Shown here: positions 36,276 to 45,788 of the stretch, piece by piece
How the letters are laid out: each line of letters begins with the position of its first letter
Numbering within the stretch: the stretch's first letter is position 1
Origin: Prosthecobacter debontii
GTDB taxonomy: Bacteria; Verrucomicrobiota; Verrucomicrobiia; Verrucomicrobiales; Verrucomicrobiaceae
Reading direction: 5' to 3'
Length of the DNA stretch: 64,000 nt
Assembly: GCA_945869695.1 (NCBI GenBank)
Contig: CAMBPV010000004.1
Span: 17,404-81,403 of the forward strand
Notes under the pieces: model-generated
What the model was told of the DNA's origin: nothing
Databases searched by the model: none
What the model saw: the letters and a program-made list of their open reading frames with translations, nothing else
Translations under genes and position numbers: made by a program

Positions 36276-38708
36276 CTAGCGGTAGTCGAACGCCGCTGTT
36301 GCCCGGCAGTCTTTGTCTGAGGTCACACGGACCCAATAGGCACCAAAGCTCTCGGGAAAACGATGCTCGATTTTCTCTCCAGCGGGCACCTCAAAAGTTC
36401 GGTAGTCACACCAGACACCCGTGCCTGTCACATCCATCTCGAGATGAATGCCGACGGTGGCGTTGGCATCGTGGGAAAGAGTGACGCGTTTTTCATCATA
36501 GCCCGTCATGAGGTAAGGGTCTGAATGTGCGCCTGCCTCAGTGGCGGTATTTTTCCACGGACCGCCGGTGCCGCGCACCTTGCCGAACTGCCAAAGGTCG
36601 TCCACAGCACCCAGCCAGAGCGCAGTTTTACCGTCGTCAGATGTGACGATGTGCTCGCCCTTAGCTCCGCTCTTAACGCCACTCATCACGAGAAGCCCCC
36701 GGTAACTGGCATAATCTTTAATGCGGCGATTGTGTGTGGTCACCGGGCGGATCTTGGCAAATCCGCCAGCGTTTTCCGCGGGCAATTCAAAGAAGGTGCC
36801 GCCTGCATTGAACAGATCGCGCTCCGTGCAGACCTCGCGGCAGACACGCTCAGCACCAAGCGGACCGGGTTGGTCGAGCGCAGCATCACCGCGAGGAAGA
36901 CGCCAGCGTCCTTTTTCATCCACATAGAGAATGGAAGCTTCGTCGTAGATCAGCACTCCCTGGGGAATGGCAGCATTCTTGGCAGTCCAGGCTAAACCTT
37001 CCGAGTCGTTCACAGTATTTAGATCAAACTGAGAGCCGAGGTCATAGCAGGATTTTTCTCCGTTTGGCGTCTCCGAGATGAATCGTAGATTTCGGAAGCC
37101 AGCACCGCGAGCCAACATGACGCCTCCGGTGACCTGTTTGTCCTCAGGTTTTGCGATTGCATCGAACAGGCTAGCAGCCTCGGCGGGGCGAGGGTCATCG
37201 TTTCGATACTGAAACCATGCGCTCAGCTTGGTATCCGATGAGGCGCTCAATCGTAGCCATTCCCCAGGCGCCGACATCTCGAATTCGAGTCTGAGGTTTT
37301 CGTTTGGCTTGAGTGAGATGGTTTGTTGCTCTTGCCATTCATCATTGCCCTTGAGATCCACCTCGATTCGGATGTTCACCTCACGAGCGCTTCCGGAAAT
37401 GAGTTCGAGTGAGCGGTGTTTGTATCCGCTGAAGAGATACGGATCGGATGCGACGCCACCTTTGACTTCCTCATTCAGCCAAACAGCACCACGCCCGATC
37501 ACCGGGCCGAGTTGATCGAGCTTTGCTGGCTCTATAAACCAGAGATTAGACTGCGATTCGCCGGGGCCTGCGAGTTTTCCCTTGGCTTTCCGTGTGTTTA
37601 GAAATTCCTTATTGGCTGAGTCGTCGCACCCCAGCACCACGCGGTCTCCCCAGCGTGCGAAGTCGCCGATGACCTTGAGGTAATTGCTGCGTGGGGCTAT
37701 GCCTGCGCTGTTTTTGATCGACAACGTTTTCGGAAATTTCCAAAAGGCCCCGTGCATGGTCATGAGAAGATTTTCCTCTCCGATATCCCGAATGCGTGGC
37801 CATTCGGTATTCCAACCGTGTGCGCCGTCATAGCTATGGCTGGACTTCGGCAGCCGATAAGCGTGCCATTTTCCGGCATCGAGACACATCAAAATGAGGG
37901 AGCGGTGATCCCAGCCCACGCTCCAGATTGGGTCTGTGTCGGGATGCTCACTGCCGCTGATTCCGCCAGGTCCTGTGACCTCGGTAAACTGATTCCGCCG
38001 CACGAGTTTCCAGTCATCGCCAGGGTTTGACCACTCGCCGAGAGCGCCGCTCGGGGTGGATGGGTCGGTGAGCACCTTTGGATCGCGATCACCGTTGTTG
38101 GCATAGACCACGCGGCCCTGACCGCTGAAGAGCCCCTTGCCGTGATAGCCGGGGAGTTTGGAGGTCAACTGAGAGAGAGGAGTCTGCACCTCGAAGCCCT
38201 TTTTGACGCCGTTGCCATCGCGAATGAGGGAGGTGACCGCGAGAGTCTGGACGTCCACTTCATAGAGACCCTCCTCCATGGTGGCGTAGTACACTTTGCT
38301 CGCTGGATCTGATAAATGTCTGGCGTTTCCGGTGAGACGGCCCGGCATCTTGGAGGGAGGAATCACGCGCACTTTCGCCTCGGCATCGATCAGGTAGGGA
38401 CCGATGAGAAGCTGCTGGGACTCGCGGTGGATCATCCGATTGGCCGGGGTGCCCCCCACGCTTTCGGGCCGGATGATTTGCTGCAAGTCGGGTGTGATCT
38501 CATAGAGCTTATCGCTCGATCCAAAAGGTAGATGGGGTCCATAAGTGATCACCCACAAACGATCTGCCCAAGGCGCCACGGCGCCCGTGCCGCACTCGCC
38601 CTCTTGGTTAAACATCGCCAGATGCGGATAGATGCCCGAGATGCTGGGAGGCTCTGCGGCCGTCAAAATGGAGGCCGTCGCGAGGGCGAGAAGGGAATAA
38701 AGTTTCAT
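36276..38708 (-). CDS. Large secreted protein of unknown function with an internal duplication
   Basis: An 810-aa protein from ATG 38708 with a signal peptide (MKLYSLLALATASILTA). Two similar blocks of about 85 residues are visible: one in the middle (SDPYLFSGYKHRSLELISGS..VNIRIEVDLKG..EWQEQQTISLKPNENLRLEF..LSAWFQYR) and one at the C-terminus (SDPYLMTGYDEKRVTLSHDA..VGIHLEMDVTG..VWCDYRTFEVPAGEKIEHRF..TAAFDYR). Each follows a stretch with a DDLWQFG or FIEPAKLDQLG-type turn. The first ~430 residues have short strand-turn repeats resembling a beta-propeller. I recognise no named family. The gene is divergent from an AraC regulator at 38802, which may control it. Confidence 0.7.
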   Translation of the reverse strand: MKLYSLLALATASILTAAEPPSISGIYPHLAMFNQEGECGTGAVAPWADRLWVITYGPHLPFGSSDKLYEITPDLQQIIRPESVGGTPANRMIHRESQQLLIGPYLIDAEAKVRVIPPSKMPGRLTGNARHLSDPASKVYYATMEEGLYEVDVQTLAVTSLIRDGNGVKKGFEVQTPLSQLTSKLPGYHGKGLFSGQGRVVYANNGDRDPKVLTDPSTPSGALGEWSNPGDDWKLVRRNQFTEVTGPGGISGSEHPDTDPIWSVGWDHRSLILMCLDAGKWHAYRLPKSSHSYDGAHGWNTEWPRIRDIGEENLLMTMHGAFWKFPKTLSIKNSAGIAPRSNYLKVIGDFARWGDRVVLGCDDSANKEFLNTRKAKGKLAGPGESQSNLWFIEPAKLDQLGPVIGRGAVWLNEEVKGGVASDPYLFSGYKHRSLELISGSAREVNIRIEVDLKGNDEWQEQQTISLKPNENLRLEFEMSAPGEWLRLSASSDTKLSAWFQYRNDDPRPAEAASLFDAIAKPEDKQVTGGVMLARGAGFRNLRFISETPNGEKSCYDLGSQFDLNTVNDSEGLAWTAKNAAIPQGVLIYDEASILYVDEKGRWRLPRGDAALDQPGPLGAERVCREVCTERDLFNAGGTFFELPAENAGGFAKIRPVTTHNRRIKDYASYRGLLVMSGVKSGAKGEHIVTSDDGKTALWLGAVDDLWQFGKVRGTGGPWKNTATEAGAHSDPYLMTGYDEKRVTLSHDANATVGIHLEMDVTGTGVWCDYRTFEVPAGEKIEHRFPESFGAYWVRVTSDKDCRATAAFDYR

Positions 38709-38801
38709 CCCTGAATTTGAATCATATTTCGCCTTCGTGGGCAATACATTGCGCTTATTCAGATTTGAAATCGCTTACAAGCGCCTCAATGCTGCGCACT
38801 C

Positions 38802-39683
38802 ATGGCAAAACCAAGTGGCCCCAAGATTCCAGGCGAAGTCTGGCGGAGCATGACCCAGGAGTGGCTCTGGGTCTATCGCGGCCCGCCGTCCCGTGCGGAT
38901 GAATGGTCGGGGGAGATCCTCGTTCCTCCCGGTGTGTTTTTCGTCGAAAAAGGACTGGCGATCATCCATGCCGAAGGAAAAGAAATCCGCGTGCCTGAGG
39001 GGAGTGCCTTTTTCTCTTTACCGGGGCTGCGGCGGCATTGGCTTGCCTCCGGGTCTGTTCTGCTCTCGGTGGGATTTCGATGCTCTTGGCCGGACGGCTC
39101 TCCGCTTTATCGAGGCGGGCTGAATCGTGAAGTTCGTTCCACGCGCATTCGAAAGCTCGCCCTGGCGACAAAGAGCCTGTTCAGCTCCGTGCATGGAAAT
39201 CGGAAACAGGTGACTTATCTGGAAGCGGTGCGGCATGAAGACCTGACGCATCAGGAGTGGTGTCAGCGTGAGGCATCCTATCTCGCGTGGTTTTGCATCT
39301 TTTCGGAAACACTTCGTGAGCTCGGGATCGAGAGTGAAAAACCGCAGTCCTCAAGCGACCGCCTCTTTGCCCGGGTGATGACCCATTTGAACAAATGTCC
39401 GCTGGATCAATTTCAGGCACAGGGGAGATCGATTGTCGGGATTGGCGGACGAAGGGTGGATCAATTGCTGCTGGCGCGCCTCGGTCTCAGTGCCCGCGCA
39501 TGGCATGAAAGACGGAGGCTTGGGAATGCCAAGCAGCGTCTTTTGCACGAGACCACGGCTTTGAAGGAAATCGGTTTTGCACTCGGCTTCCGACATGCAT
39601 CGCACTTCACTGCCTGGTTCAAGCGACTCAGCGGCGCATCCCCGAGTGCGTTTCGTCAGAGTGGGGGCCAAGGGGCGGCTTAA
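38802..39683 (+). CDS. AraC-family transcriptional regulator
   Basis: A 293-aa protein. Residues ~30-100 look like a cupin sensing domain (VPPGVFFVEKGLAIIHAEGKEIRVPEGSAFFSLPGLRRHWL). The C-terminal ~100 residues contain the AraC HTH pair (VDQLLLARLGLSARAWHERRRL and LKEIGFALGFRHASHFTAWFKRLSGASPSAFR). It is transcribed away from the 810-aa secreted protein across a 93-bp gap, the usual layout for a local activator. The effector is unknown. Confidence 0.87.
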   Translation: MAKPSGPKIPGEVWRSMTQEWLWVYRGPPSRADEWSGEILVPPGVFFVEKGLAIIHAEGKEIRVPEGSAFFSLPGLRRHWLASGSVLLSVGFRCSWPDGSPLYRGGLNREVRSTRIRKLALATKSLFSSVHGNRKQVTYLEAVRHEDLTHQEWCQREASYLAWFCIFSETLRELGIESEKPQSSSDRLFARVMTHLNKCPLDQFQAQGRSIVGIGGRRVDQLLLARLGLSARAWHERRRLGNAKQRLLHETTALKEIGFALGFRHASHFTAWFKRLSGASPSAFRQSGGQGAA

Positions 39684-39739
39684 ACGAGAGATCGCTCCTG
39701 CCCGAAGAATCCGCCTGGTGCTGTCGTAGATCTCTCATC

Positions 39740-40426
39740 ATGCAACGCACTCTCCTCGCCATCGGCGCACACTATGATGACTGTCCTTTTGGAATTCCCG
39801 GTGTTCTTTTGCAGGCCATCCAAAGGCATCAGCGCGTCGTCATTCTCAATCTGATTGGCGACTATACGAACTGGCCTCCGGTGAAAGGACGCGCCCAGCA
39901 GCTGCTCGACTTCAGCATTGAAGTGGCCAAGGAGCGCGGCATCGAAATGCGCTTCCTCAAGCACGCGAGCATGGGTTTTGAGCCCAATCTGGCAACCAAG
40001 CGCGCGGTGGCTGAAGTCGTGGCAGAGGTGCAGCCAGACACCGCCTTTCTGCTCTGGCCGCGGGATCGGCACCCAGACCATGAGGCTGCCAGTGCCATCT
40101 GCCACGCAGCGTTGCATCAACCCGCGCGGCTGCTGGGCACAGCTGATGTGAAGACTCCGAGTCGGGTCTATTGGTATGACAATGGCCCCGGACACACGAT
40201 CGGTTTTGAGCCGGATACCTACATTGATATCACTCCCGAGTGGCCGGCTGCGCTGGAGTGGCTGGGGAGACTGATGGCCTTCGTGAAAAATGAGCCCTAT
40301 GATCAAGCGAAGGTCGAGGCGGCTCTCGATACCAAGACCGTGCTGGCAAGGTATCGCGGTCTTGCCTGCGGTGCTCGATACGCGGAGGCTCTCAAAGCCA
40401 TGAAAGCCTATCCGAGGGAGGTTTGA
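39740..40426 (+). CDS. PIG-L family deacetylase
   Basis: A 228-aa protein without a signal peptide. The zinc motif near the N-terminus is AHYDD (residues 10-14), with Tyr in place of the usual Pro or Ala-His-Pro-Asp pattern. A second metal-binding segment is RHPDHEAASA (His111-His114). Family enzymes remove N-acetyl groups from sugar derivatives such as GlcNAc-inositol or related thiols. Substrate is unknown. It starts 57 bp after the AraC gene, so co-transcription is possible. Confidence 0.88.
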   Translation: MQRTLLAIGAHYDDCPFGIPGVLLQAIQRHQRVVILNLIGDYTNWPPVKGRAQQLLDFSIEVAKERGIEMRFLKHASMGFEPNLATKRAVAEVVAEVQPDTAFLLWPRDRHPDHEAASAICHAALHQPARLLGTADVKTPSRVYWYDNGPGHTIGFEPDTYIDITPEWPAALEWLGRLMAFVKNEPYDQAKVEAALDTKTVLARYRGLACGARYAEALKAMKAYPREV

Positions 40427-40428
40427 CC

Positions 40429-42069
40429 TTATTTCAAACCGGGTGGCTCCTGAAGGGGAATGTCCACTACGCAGGGGCAGTGATCCGACAGTCGGATCTT
40501 TAAGTCACCCGAGATGCGAGTCAGGGTCTCTCCGAAGTGGGGAGCCAGCCGATAAGAGGGGTGGCCCCGAGTCTGCGTGGAGGGCGGAGCCTTCACAAAA
40601 ATCCAGTCCAACCGCCCGCGGCCAAACGGCCCAATGGGGCGCTGCACACGAAACGTTGGAGTCAGACCTTTGAAGGCCCGCTCATTCGAGTTGGCCAGCG
40701 TCGCCGTGGAGCGATTGATCGAGCGATCACGGTCTCCTCGGAAGTCAAAACGACCACCGTCTGAGAATCGGAAGTCACGCACGTCCGTGATAAGTTTTCG
40801 TTTTTTGTTGGGGAAGACGATGGGAATATTGGGTGCGAGAGGATCGTGCAGATTCTTCGCATGATTCACGAGCGCCCGTGAGGCATTCGCAACCGTGGCT
40901 GCTTGCATCACCAAATTCAGACCCACCCCCAGCCACGTCTGCGGGTCGGTGGAGGTCCGGTGGAGGACACGGAAAGTCGAAGTGGGACTCATGTCCTGGC
41001 TCGATGAGTTAAAATCACCCGCCATGATCACGGTGTGCGGAATCTCGCGGATCTGCTTCAAAATCTCCGCCAATTGCTCCTCCCGATTCTTGGCGGTGGC
41101 TTTGATCTCGAGGTGATTGTGAATGAGGCTGAGCGTGTCATTGGGCAGACCTGGCACGGTGAGATCCACTCTGAAAAAGATGCGTCCACCGACCTTGATC
41201 TCCCGGTAAGTTTTGTTCTCAAACAGCACCCCTGCGGCCAGTCGACGTGCATCTTCCATCAGGTGAATTTTCTTTTTCTCCCCCTCATACCAGTCATAGG
41301 GTTTTGCCAGGAGTTGGAAGCATTTGGCAGCCTGGATCGGATACTTCGACAGCACGGCCAGTCCGAAGACTCCCTTGTATTTGCCGGGGTCAGGATGCTG
41401 CATTTTTCCGTCAGCTCCGGGCTCCATGCCCAGAACAATGGGGTCGATCTCCAACTGCTGCGGTGCATAAACGTAATTCATGCCTAGCGCCTGCGCGATC
41501 TCGCGCGCCGAGTTCCGGTAGCCAGAGCGTGTGACGCCGATATCACTCTCCTGAAGAAAAACCACGTCGGCCGTTACCAGCCGATCATACTCTGCCAGCA
41601 GTGCCGCGTGATCGGGGCTGCCCTTGGGGGCCTTCGTTGGGTCGATCATGCGCTCAAAGGCGGCCTTCGAGCGAAACATCTCTGCGACCTCTCGGGTGCG
41701 CAGAGACTTCTCCACATTCCATGTGGCCACGCGGAGAAACTCACCCATCGACTCATTTTGCCCACGCGTGGGTCGTTTACCTTGAAACCACGCCTCATTG
41801 GAAATGATGGGCCGATTGAAAAAGCGCTCCAGCTTTTTCTCGAGCTCGCCGCCCGGTGTCGGGTCGGCCGCCAGGGATTTCAGCTCGGCAAAAGTCAGGA
41901 ACTCCGTGTCCTGAAAACGCGGGCCGATCCCCCCTTGCAACCGGGGCACGGAGGTGCGGGCTGAGACCACCGTTTTCGGAAGATTGCGCTTGGGTAAACC
42001 CCCGCAACTGGCCAGGAGAAGCGAGAGGCCAGACATGAGGAGGGATGTTTTGCTGGGGAAACCAAGCAT
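40429..42069 (-). CDS. Endonuclease/exonuclease/phosphatase-family lipoprotein
   Basis: A 546-aa protein with a lipoprotein signal (MLGFPSKTSLLMSGLSLLLASCGG, Cys22). The EEP domain begins near residue 112: RVATWNVEK, then FLQESD, a metal-binding DFNSS near residue 350, and a final LSDHCPCVVDIPL with the catalytic His. This arrangement is typical of DNase I-like or phosphodiesterase enzymes. As an exported lipoprotein it might act on extracellular nucleic acids or phosphoesters (inference). It converges with the PIG-L gene, with two bases between stops. Confidence 0.87.
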   Translation of the reverse strand: MLGFPSKTSLLMSGLSLLLASCGGLPKRNLPKTVVSARTSVPRLQGGIGPRFQDTEFLTFAELKSLAADPTPGGELEKKLERFFNRPIISNEAWFQGKRPTRGQNESMGEFLRVATWNVEKSLRTREVAEMFRSKAAFERMIDPTKAPKGSPDHAALLAEYDRLVTADVVFLQESDIGVTRSGYRNSAREIAQALGMNYVYAPQQLEIDPIVLGMEPGADGKMQHPDPGKYKGVFGLAVLSKYPIQAAKCFQLLAKPYDWYEGEKKKIHLMEDARRLAAGVLFENKTYREIKVGGRIFFRVDLTVPGLPNDTLSLIHNHLEIKATAKNREEQLAEILKQIREIPHTVIMAGDFNSSSQDMSPTSTFRVLHRTSTDPQTWLGVGLNLVMQAATVANASRALVNHAKNLHDPLAPNIPIVFPNKKRKLITDVRDFRFSDGGRFDFRGDRDRSINRSTATLANSNERAFKGLTPTFRVQRPIGPFGRGRLDWIFVKAPPSTQTRGHPSYRLAPHFGETLTRISGDLKIRLSDHCPCVVDIPLQEPPGLK

Positions 42070-42206
42070 GGGAGGACGAGGAGGAGACCGACCGGGGTGG
42101 CGAGCAAGATGCCAGATATCGTCATTTATTTCATCTTCAATTCCTTGTCGGGTGACATTTTCCGAAGATTCGCTAACATCCGCCCTCCCTTTTCCTCTTA
42201 TTTCTC

Positions 42207-44972
42207 ATGTCCGCCGTCCCCACCGCCGCCCAGATTCGCCAGAGCTTCCTCGACTTTTTCAAATCGAAGGATCACACCATCGTCCCCAGTGACAACGTCG
42301 GCTACACCAGCCGGGATGGAGCGCGCATTTTCACGAATGCTGGCATGAACCAGTTTGTGCCCATCTTCCTCGGCGAGCGCAGTGCGGATGTGGATACCTG
42401 GCCAGGCGTGCTGCACAAGGGATTGCCCACTCGTGCCGCCGACACGCAGAAGTGCATCCGCGCCGGCGGCAAGCACAATGACCTCGAAGACGTGGGCCTC
42501 GACACCTATCACCACACGCTATTCGAAATGCTGGGGAACTGGTCCTTTGGCGATTACTTCAAAAAGGAAGCTATCTCGTGGGCGTGGGAGTTGATCATCG
42601 AGAAGTGGAAGTTCCCTCCGACCCGTGTCTTCGCCACCATTTACCAGCCTGCCGCGGGTGACCCTGCGGATCGCGATCAGGAAGCCTTTGATCTCTGGGC
42701 CGAGAAGTTCCGCAGCATCGGCCTTGATCCCGATATCCACATCGTCAACGGCAACAAGAAGGACAACTTCTGGATGATGGGCGACACTGGCCCCTGCGGC
42801 CCCTGCACCGAGATCCACATCGACCTCACGCCCGGCGCCCCGAACCTCGACGAAGACCGCCAGCGCGCCGGAGCGTTGCTCGTCAACGGCAGCGACGCCA
42901 GCTGCATCGAGATCTGGAACAACGTCTTCATCCAATACAACGCGAACCCCGATGGCACCTTCGTTCCCTTGCCCGCCCAGCACGTCGACACCGGCATGGG
43001 ATTCGAGCGCGTCTGCTCCATCATTCAGGGCACCAAGAACTTCACCGACTTCGAGAACGCTAAGATCAGCAACTACGACACCGACGTCTTCAAACCCATC
43101 TTCGACGAGCTCACGAAGATGTGCGGCAAGACTTACGCGAGCACGCTGCCGAAGGCCAACGCCCATGGCCATGTCGTGCCCGTGACCGAGCAAGAGAAAA
43201 TCGACGTCGCCTTCCGCGTCATCGCCGACCACTTGCGCACGCTCAGCTTCGCCATCGCTGATGGAATTCAACCGGGGAACTCGGATCGCAACTACACCCT
43301 CCGCCGCATCCTCCGCCGCGCCGTGAAGTATGGCCGCACGCTCGAATTTAAAGAACCCTTCTTCTACAAGCTCGTCGATGTCCTTGCCCAGCACATGGGT
43401 GATGTGTTCCCCGAACTGCGCACCAAGAAGGAGCAGGTCAAAGCGGTGCTCAAGCTGGAGGAGGAGGCGTTCAATCGGACGTTGGACAAGGGCATTGCGC
43501 TCTTTGAAGATCAGGCCGCCGCCGGAAAAAACATCGACGGAGCTTTCGCCTTCAAGCTTTACGATGAGCAAGGCTTTCCGCTCGACCTCACCGAACTCAT
43601 GGCCCGTGAACGCGGCTTGACCGTGGACACCACAGGCTTCGAGAAGCTCATGACTGAGCAGCGCGAACGCGCCCGCGAGGCTGGCAAAAAGAACAAGCAA
43701 GTCGTCTCCGTCAGCGAGATCGAAACCAAGGCTCCGACGAAGTTCATCGGTTACGATACACTCGAAGCCGACGTGCGCGTGTTGGAAGTCGTATCGATGA
43801 AGGACAAGAACGCGGTCGTGCTCGATGTCTCCACTTGCTACGCCGAGATGGGCGGCCAGGTCGGCGATGCGGGTCAGTTGATCCTCGGCGCGAACACCTT
43901 CCCGATCAGCGCCACCACCAAAGTGGGCAACACCTGGTTGCATTTCCTCGAAGGCGAAGAGACACCCGCCGTGGACTCCACCGTGCGCCTCGCCGTCGAT
44001 ACCCCGCGTCGTCACGCCATCGAGCGTCACCACACCGTCACGCACATTTTGCATTGGGCGTTGCATGAAGTCGTGAGCAAGGACGCCACACAGAAAGGCT
44101 CCAGCGTGACGCCTGAGAAGCTGACCTTCGACTTCAACAGCGCCGCGCTCACTGCGCAGCAACTCAGCGACATCGAGCGACTCGTGAATGAGCGCATCGT
44201 CGCCAACGATCCTGTTTCCTGGACGGAAGTGCCCTACGTCGAAGCCAAAGCCAACCACGGTATCATGGCCCTCTTCGGTGAAAAATACGGCGACCTCGTT
44301 CGCGTCGTGCAGATCGGTGGTCAGCGCAACAAGCTCGATGGCTGGAGCATGGAACTTTGCGGCGGCACGCACACGCGTGGCACGGGAGAGATCGGTCTCT
44401 TCCGACTCGTGGCCGAAAGCGCCGTCGCCTCCGGGGTCCGTCGCATCGAAGCCATCGCTGGACTCGAAGCCTACAACGCGGCGCATGCGGATGCGGATTT
44501 GATCAAGCAACTCTGCGGGAAGCTCACGGCCCAAGGCGCACCTGATTTGGAGAAGAAGCTCGACGCCCTTCAGCAACAGCTCAAGGACACCGAAAAAGCC
44601 CTCAAGGCAGCCCAACAGCGCGAAGCATCCGGCAAAGCCAAGGACCTTCTCGTCATCGCCGAGAACAACGTCATCGTGGCCAATCTCGGTGATGTGGATG
44701 CCGACTACGCCATGGCGCTGATCGAAGCCCTCAAAAGCCAATTCAGCGGCATCGTCGTTCTAGCGGCGACGGGCGGCGGAAACGTCACTCTTTTGGCCAA
44801 TGTCGGGAAAGAGCATCAAGCCAAAGTCCAAGCCGGCAAGATCATCCAAACCATCGCCCCCATTGTCGGCGGCAAAGGTGGCGGTAAGCCTGATTTTGCA
44901 AGAGGCGGTGGTAAGGATGTGAGCAAGGTCGAAGTGGCTCTCGCTGAGGCTCGGCGCATGGTCAAGGAGTGA
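42207..44972 (+). CDS. alaS: Alanine-tRNA ligase
   Basis: A 921-aa protein of normal length. Catalytic domain: QIRQSFLDFFKSKDHTIVPS, FTNAGMNQFVP, RTLSFAIADGIQPGNSDRNYTLRRILRRAV. Editing domain: HHTVTHILH and CGGTHTRGTGEIG. C-terminal C-Ala region: GKGGGKPDFARGGG. It charges tRNA-Ala in the cytoplasm. The final codons and stop (K-E-stop) lie inside the 65-bp palindrome that begins at 44963, so the repeat supplies the transcript's 3' end. About 135 bp upstream are non-coding and presumably hold the promoter. Confidence 0.98.
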   Translation: MSAVPTAAQIRQSFLDFFKSKDHTIVPSDNVGYTSRDGARIFTNAGMNQFVPIFLGERSADVDTWPGVLHKGLPTRAADTQKCIRAGGKHNDLEDVGLDTYHHTLFEMLGNWSFGDYFKKEAISWAWELIIEKWKFPPTRVFATIYQPAAGDPADRDQEAFDLWAEKFRSIGLDPDIHIVNGNKKDNFWMMGDTGPCGPCTEIHIDLTPGAPNLDEDRQRAGALLVNGSDASCIEIWNNVFIQYNANPDGTFVPLPAQHVDTGMGFERVCSIIQGTKNFTDFENAKISNYDTDVFKPIFDELTKMCGKTYASTLPKANAHGHVVPVTEQEKIDVAFRVIADHLRTLSFAIADGIQPGNSDRNYTLRRILRRAVKYGRTLEFKEPFFYKLVDVLAQHMGDVFPELRTKKEQVKAVLKLEEEAFNRTLDKGIALFEDQAAAGKNIDGAFAFKLYDEQGFPLDLTELMARERGLTVDTTGFEKLMTEQRERAREAGKKNKQVVSVSEIETKAPTKFIGYDTLEADVRVLEVVSMKDKNAVVLDVSTCYAEMGGQVGDAGQLILGANTFPISATTKVGNTWLHFLEGEETPAVDSTVRLAVDTPRRHAIERHHTVTHILHWALHEVVSKDATQKGSSVTPEKLTFDFNSAALTAQQLSDIERLVNERIVANDPVSWTEVPYVEAKANHGIMALFGEKYGDLVRVVQIGGQRNKLDGWSMELCGGTHTRGTGEIGLFRLVAESAVASGVRRIEAIAGLEAYNAAHADADLIKQLCGKLTAQGAPDLEKKLDALQQQLKDTEKALKAAQQREASGKAKDLLVIAENNVIVANLGDVDADYAMALIEALKSQFSGIVVLAATGGGNVTLLANVGKEHQAKVQAGKIIQTIAPIVGGKGGGKPDFARGGGKDVSKVEVALAEARRMVKE

Positions 44973-45027
44973 GGGCTTCTAGCCATCACTTGCCGATTGA
45001 CTGACGGCTAGAAGCCGTCACTCCTTG
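44963..45027. repeat. 65-bp REP-like palindrome, copy 1 (overlaps alaS 3' end)
   Basis: Two 26-base arms, caaggagtga..ttctagcc..tca and its inverse, pair with only two mismatched positions around a short spacer (cttgccgattgac). The arms would form a strong hairpin at the end of the alaS transcript. A second copy, 63 of 65 bases identical, lies at 45673-45737; the two bracket the RAYT gene. Confidence 0.92.
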
Positions 45028-45033
45028 TGTGGC

Positions 45034-45672
45034 ATGGACTCGCTCAAGTTTTTTGATCCGCGTGCGGACATTGAGAAGCACACGTCCGTGTTGCCGCATT
45101 GGGAACAGCCGGGAGCTTCTTATTTTGTGACGTTTCGGCTGGCGGATTCTCTGCCCAAGGAAAAGTTGGAGGAATGGAAATGTGAGGGTGAGGTGTGGAT
45201 CGAGGCGTATCCCAAACCTTGGTCAGAGGAAGTCGAAAAGGACTTCCATGAGCGATTTTCTTCAACTATCGAGCAATGGCTCGATGCAGGTCACGGGAGC
45301 TGTGTTTTGCGCGACCCAAGTGCCTCCCGAATCGTGGGAAATGCCTTGAACCATTTTGAGGGACAGCGCTGCATTCAACATGCCTGGGTGGTGATGCCGA
45401 ACCACGTACATGCTCTGTTCACCCTACTCGGAGAACATCATTTGGATCAACTGCTGCACTCATGGAAGAGTTTCACGGCAAACAAAATTCATGCTTTCAC
45501 CGAGGAACGCGGTCGGTGCTGGCAGCGAGACTATTTTGACCGTCTGATCCGTGACCAAGCGCATTTTCAGAACTGTGTGCGCTACATCCGGAAGAATCCG
45601 ATGAAATCGAAACTGAGGCCTGGAGAATACTTATTGTTCGAATCCGAATGCGTTCGTGCGGCGGTGAGTTAA
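45034..45672 (+). CDS. REP-associated tyrosine transposase (RAYT)
   Basis: A 212-aa protein from ATG 45034; an upstream GTG would add three residues. It carries the Y1 family marks: GASYFVTFRLADSLP near the start, the metal-binding MPNHVHALF, and the catalytic-Tyr segment YIRKNPMKSKL near the C-terminus. RAYTs are single-copy, domesticated relatives of IS200/IS605 transposases that act on palindromic REP DNA. Here the gene is bracketed by two direct copies of a 65-bp palindrome, seven bases before the start and immediately after the stop. Confidence 0.95.
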   Translation: MDSLKFFDPRADIEKHTSVLPHWEQPGASYFVTFRLADSLPKEKLEEWKCEGEVWIEAYPKPWSEEVEKDFHERFSSTIEQWLDAGHGSCVLRDPSASRIVGNALNHFEGQRCIQHAWVVMPNHVHALFTLLGEHHLDQLLHSWKSFTANKIHAFTEERGRCWQRDYFDRLIRDQAHFQNCVRYIRKNPMKSKLRPGEYLLFESECVRAAVS

Positions 45673-45737
45673 CAAGGAGTGAGGGCTTCTAGCCATCACT
45701 CGCCGATTGACTGACGGCTTGAAGCCGTCACTCCTTG
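45673..45737. repeat. 65-bp REP-like palindrome, copy 2
   Basis: Same sequence and orientation as 44963-45027, with changes at only two positions (ctt to ctc in the spacer; ggcta to ggctt in the right arm). It starts one base after the RAYT stop codon and could terminate that transcript. Confidence 0.92.
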
Positions 45738-45788
45738 GTTTCGACGTCCGCAAGATGATCCCGCAGCGTGGCGTTTCGCTGCAACACC

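Noticed and set aside
42519..44741. 740-aa open frame antisense to alaS
   Set aside because: It mirrors the strongly supported alaS frame in GC-rich sequence and shows no domain pattern; it is a shadow.
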